NCBI GenBank assembly: GCA_049324235.1
Contig: JBMOLJ010000081.1
Coordinates: 1 to 6,362 of the forward strand
Source: UBA1431 sp049324235
Lineage (GTDB): Bacteria; Bacillota; Clostridia; Christensenellales; UBA1431
Direction: 5' to 3'
Length of the DNA stretch: 6,362 nucleotides
In this document: positions 5,250 through 6,362 of the stretch, piece by piece
Layout of the letters: every line of letters starts with the position of its first letter
Position numbering within the stretch: the first letter of the stretch is position 1
Program-made: the position numbers and the translations under genes
The notes under the pieces: generated by a model
What the model was told of the DNA's origin: nothing
Seen by the model: only the letters and a program-made list of their open reading frames with translations
Database searches by the model: none

Positions 5250-5906
5250 GTGAAGAAAAAAATCATATCTGTACTGGCCATGGTGGCCATGGTACTCACA
5301 GTATTCACAACAACTGCGTTTGCAGATTATTACACCAGTGGAAAAACATTATCATACGGCATGTCGGGCAGCGACGTGGTAACGCTGCAGGAGGACCTCA
5401 AAGCCCTCGGGTACTTTACTTATCCCACATGCACCGGCTATTTCGGGAGCGTTACCAAGCAGTCGGTAGTGAATTATCAAAAGGCTAAAAAGCTTGCGGC
5501 GGACGGCATTGTCGGTCCGGCGACGCGTCGTGCTCTTAAGACCGACATGGTGATAAAAACCGCCAGGAAATATCTCGGCGTGCCTTATGTATGGGGCGGC
5601 ACATCGCCTTCAGGATTTGACTGTTCGGGCTTTACGCATTACGTGATGCTGCAAAACGAAATAGCGATTCCCAGAACGGCTGCGGACCAGTACACCAAAG
5701 GGACAGCGGTATCCAGGAGCAGCCTGAAGCCCGGTGATTTCGTGTTCTTTGAAACCTATAAAGCGGGCGCATCACATGTGGGCATTTACCTGGGGAACGA
5801 CCAGTTTATCCATGCCAGCTCGGGTGCGGGGAAAATCATTATCTCGAATCTGTTTGCCAATTCATATTATTCTGCGCACTATATCGGAGCAAAACGTATG
5901 ATATAA
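5250..5906 (+). CDS. Secreted peptidoglycan hydrolase: PG_binding_1 plus NlpC/P60 (C40) domain, 218 aa
   Basis: Exported enzyme expected to cut peptide stems of peptidoglycan, typically the D-Glu to diamino acid bond, during growth, separation or spore development. Seen: a signal peptide (KKK, hydrophobic core 5-19, likely cut after AFA at residue 25); a peptidoglycan-binding domain at about 34-97 (YGMSGSDVVTLQEDLKALGY, then DGIVGPATRRAL); and an NlpC/P60 domain from about 100 to the end, with catalytic Cys125 in GFDCSGF, His176 in SHVGIYLG and the third residue His188 in FIHASS. YVWGGTSPSGFDCSG and LKPGDFVFF are typical family stretches, and all three catalytic positions are intact. Start is GTG at 5250, with AAAGGAGGT (5236-5244) correctly spaced. 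The gene has its own promoter, structured leader and terminator, so it is a single unit. The signal peptide means it does not need the holin-like protein for export. Confidence 0.95.
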   Translation: MKKKIISVLAMVAMVLTVFTTTAFADYYTSGKTLSYGMSGSDVVTLQEDLKALGYFTYPTCTGYFGSVTKQSVVNYQKAKKLAADGIVGPATRRALKTDMVIKTARKYLGVPYVWGGTSPSGFDCSGFTHYVMLQNEIAIPRTAADQYTKGTAVSRSSLKPGDFVFFETYKAGASHVGIYLGNDQFIHASSGAGKIIISNLFANSYYSAHYIGAKRMI

Positions 5907-5943
5907 CGGGTAAAATATTTTTGCATGATTCGTGATCTTTGTC

Positions 5944-5985
5944 AGCCGTTTGACGCCCCAAAGCGTCAAACGGCTCTATTATATA
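5944..5985 (+). terminator. Terminator after the hydrolase gene
   Basis: A 13-bp perfect stem (5944-5956 with 5963-5975), a 6-nt loop, then a T-rich tail CTATTATATATTT. It lies 37 nt after the TAA. It separates the hydrolase from ackA. Confidence 0.88.
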
Positions 5986-6014
5986 TTTGATATTTTTCAT
6001 GGTTTAATAAACTC

Positions 6015-6043
6015 TTCCAAATTTACAGGTTTATTTGTATACT
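6015..6043 (+). promoter_or_regulatory. Candidate ackA promoter
   Basis: TATACT (-10, 6038-6043, five of six) with TTCCAA (-35, 6015-6020, only three of six) at 17 bp. The predicted start near 6050 gives a leader of about 47 nt. A 7-bp inverted repeat, CAGGTTT (6026-6032) and AAACCTG (6050-6056), is centred on the -10. Confidence 0.5.
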
Positions 6044-6052
6044 AATGAAAAA

Positions 6053-6065
6053 CCTGCATGGCAGG
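6053..6065 (+). other. Small hairpin at the 5' end of the ackA leader
   Basis: CCTGC (6053-6057) pairs with GCAGG (6061-6065) around a 3-nt loop, a few nucleotides after the predicted start. It shares bases with the downstream arm of the inverted repeat around the -10. It could protect the 5' end of the message; five base pairs alone are weak evidence. Confidence 0.3.
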
Positions 6066-6096
6066 AAAAACGATATGGATAAGGCGGGGTGTATGT

Positions 6097-6362
6097 ATGA
6101 AGATACTGGTTTTAAACAGCGGAGGGTCTTCGGCAAAGTTTAAGGTGCTCGAGATGCCAGAGGAAACCGTGATCGCTTCGGGCGGCGTTGAAAGGATCGG
6201 AAAGGAAGACGCAATTTTAAAATACAAAAAGGCGGATACCGAGGGCATGCAAAAGGTGCTGTCCGTCAAAAACCATGCGGAGGCGATTGCGCTTATTCTC
6301 GAGACGCTGGTGGATCCTGTATACGGTGCGGTGGACGATATCGCCCAGATTGAAGCGGTTGG
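6097..6362 (+). CDS. ackA: Acetate kinase, N-terminal 88 residues, cut by window edge
   Basis: Cytoplasmic enzyme that turns acetyl-phosphate and ADP into acetate and ATP, the second step of the Pta-AckA route of fermentation. Seen: MKILVLNSGGSSAKFKVLEM at the start, matching the family's phosphate-binding N-terminus with Asn7, Ser12 and Lys14; GVERIGKEDAILKYK (about 31-45), the AckA form of this stretch; and NHAEAIALILETLVDPVYGAVDDIAQIEAVG leading towards the expected HRVVHGG beyond the edge. Butyrate kinase, the closest alternative, begins with an NPGSTSTK-type sequence and lacks the VERIG stretch. Ser10 of the archaeal enzyme is Gly here. The ATG at 6097 has GGGGTG 5 nt upstream. No pta gene lies upstream within the window, so ackA is not in the usual pta-ackA order unless pta follows it. 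Confidence 0.9.
   Translation, partial: MKILVLNSGGSSAKFKVLEMPEETVIASGGVERIGKEDAILKYKKADTEGMQKVLSVKNHAEAIALILETLVDPVYGAVDDIAQIEAV

Noticed and set aside
3028..5906. Holin-like gene and NlpC/P60 gene as a phage lysis cassette
   Set aside because: pyk lies between them on the other strand, each has its own control signals, and the hydrolase has a signal peptide, so no cassette is supported.
1..6362. CRISPR arrays, insertion sequences, tRNA or rRNA genes
   Set aside because: No regularly spaced direct repeats, transposase motifs or tRNA-like T-loop sequences were seen on reading; no search tools were available.

Overview
The window looks like chromosomal DNA from an anaerobic, fermentative Firmicute, most likely Clostridia of middling GC. 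The reasons are strong AGGAGG-type ribosome binding sites, sigma-A-like promoters with 17-bp spacers, U-tailed hairpin terminators, a TrpB2-type tryptophan synthase beta chain, a secreted NlpC/P60 cell-wall hydrolase and acetate kinase. Genus cannot be decided from the sequence; GC content was judged by eye, not computed.

Layout. On the minus strand, bases 1-1383 hold the first 461 residues of a PEGL-type (CtpE-like) cation P-type ATPase, cut by the window edge. It has its own promoter (1414-1442), directly downstream of a 12-bp hairpin that ends trpB. The trpB2-type gene (1495-2874, minus) has a clear promoter at 2950-2978 and a 69-nt leader that begins with a small hairpin. Diverging from it is a small membrane protein resembling the Hol44/phage_holin_5_2 holins (3028-3420, plus), with an unusual 43-residue N-terminal extension and a second possible start. 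A strong terminator (3431-3468) separates it from the convergent pyruvate kinase gene pyk (3502-4935, minus).

The 314-bp gap between pyk and the divergent NlpC/P60 gene (5250-5906, plus) is dense with signals. It holds two different inverted repeats, each with an 8-nt spacer, a near-consensus promoter for the hydrolase, and a 100-nt leader with three hairpins separated by single A residues, ending at the ribosome binding site. After a terminator (5944-5985), the window ends in the first 88 codons of acetate kinase (6097 onward, plus), which has its own candidate promoter flanked by a 7-bp inverted repeat.

Each gene appears to be its own transcription unit; there is no operon. pyk and ackA belong to the same fermentative route (PEP to pyruvate, acetyl-phosphate to acetate, both yielding ATP), and the other genes have unrelated roles. 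No mobile element, CRISPR array, tRNA or rRNA was seen. The points most worth following are the compact RNA leader of the hydrolase, the dual-start holin-like gene, and the inverted repeats at the pyk, hydrolase and ackA promoters. None of these amounts to proof of a new system.
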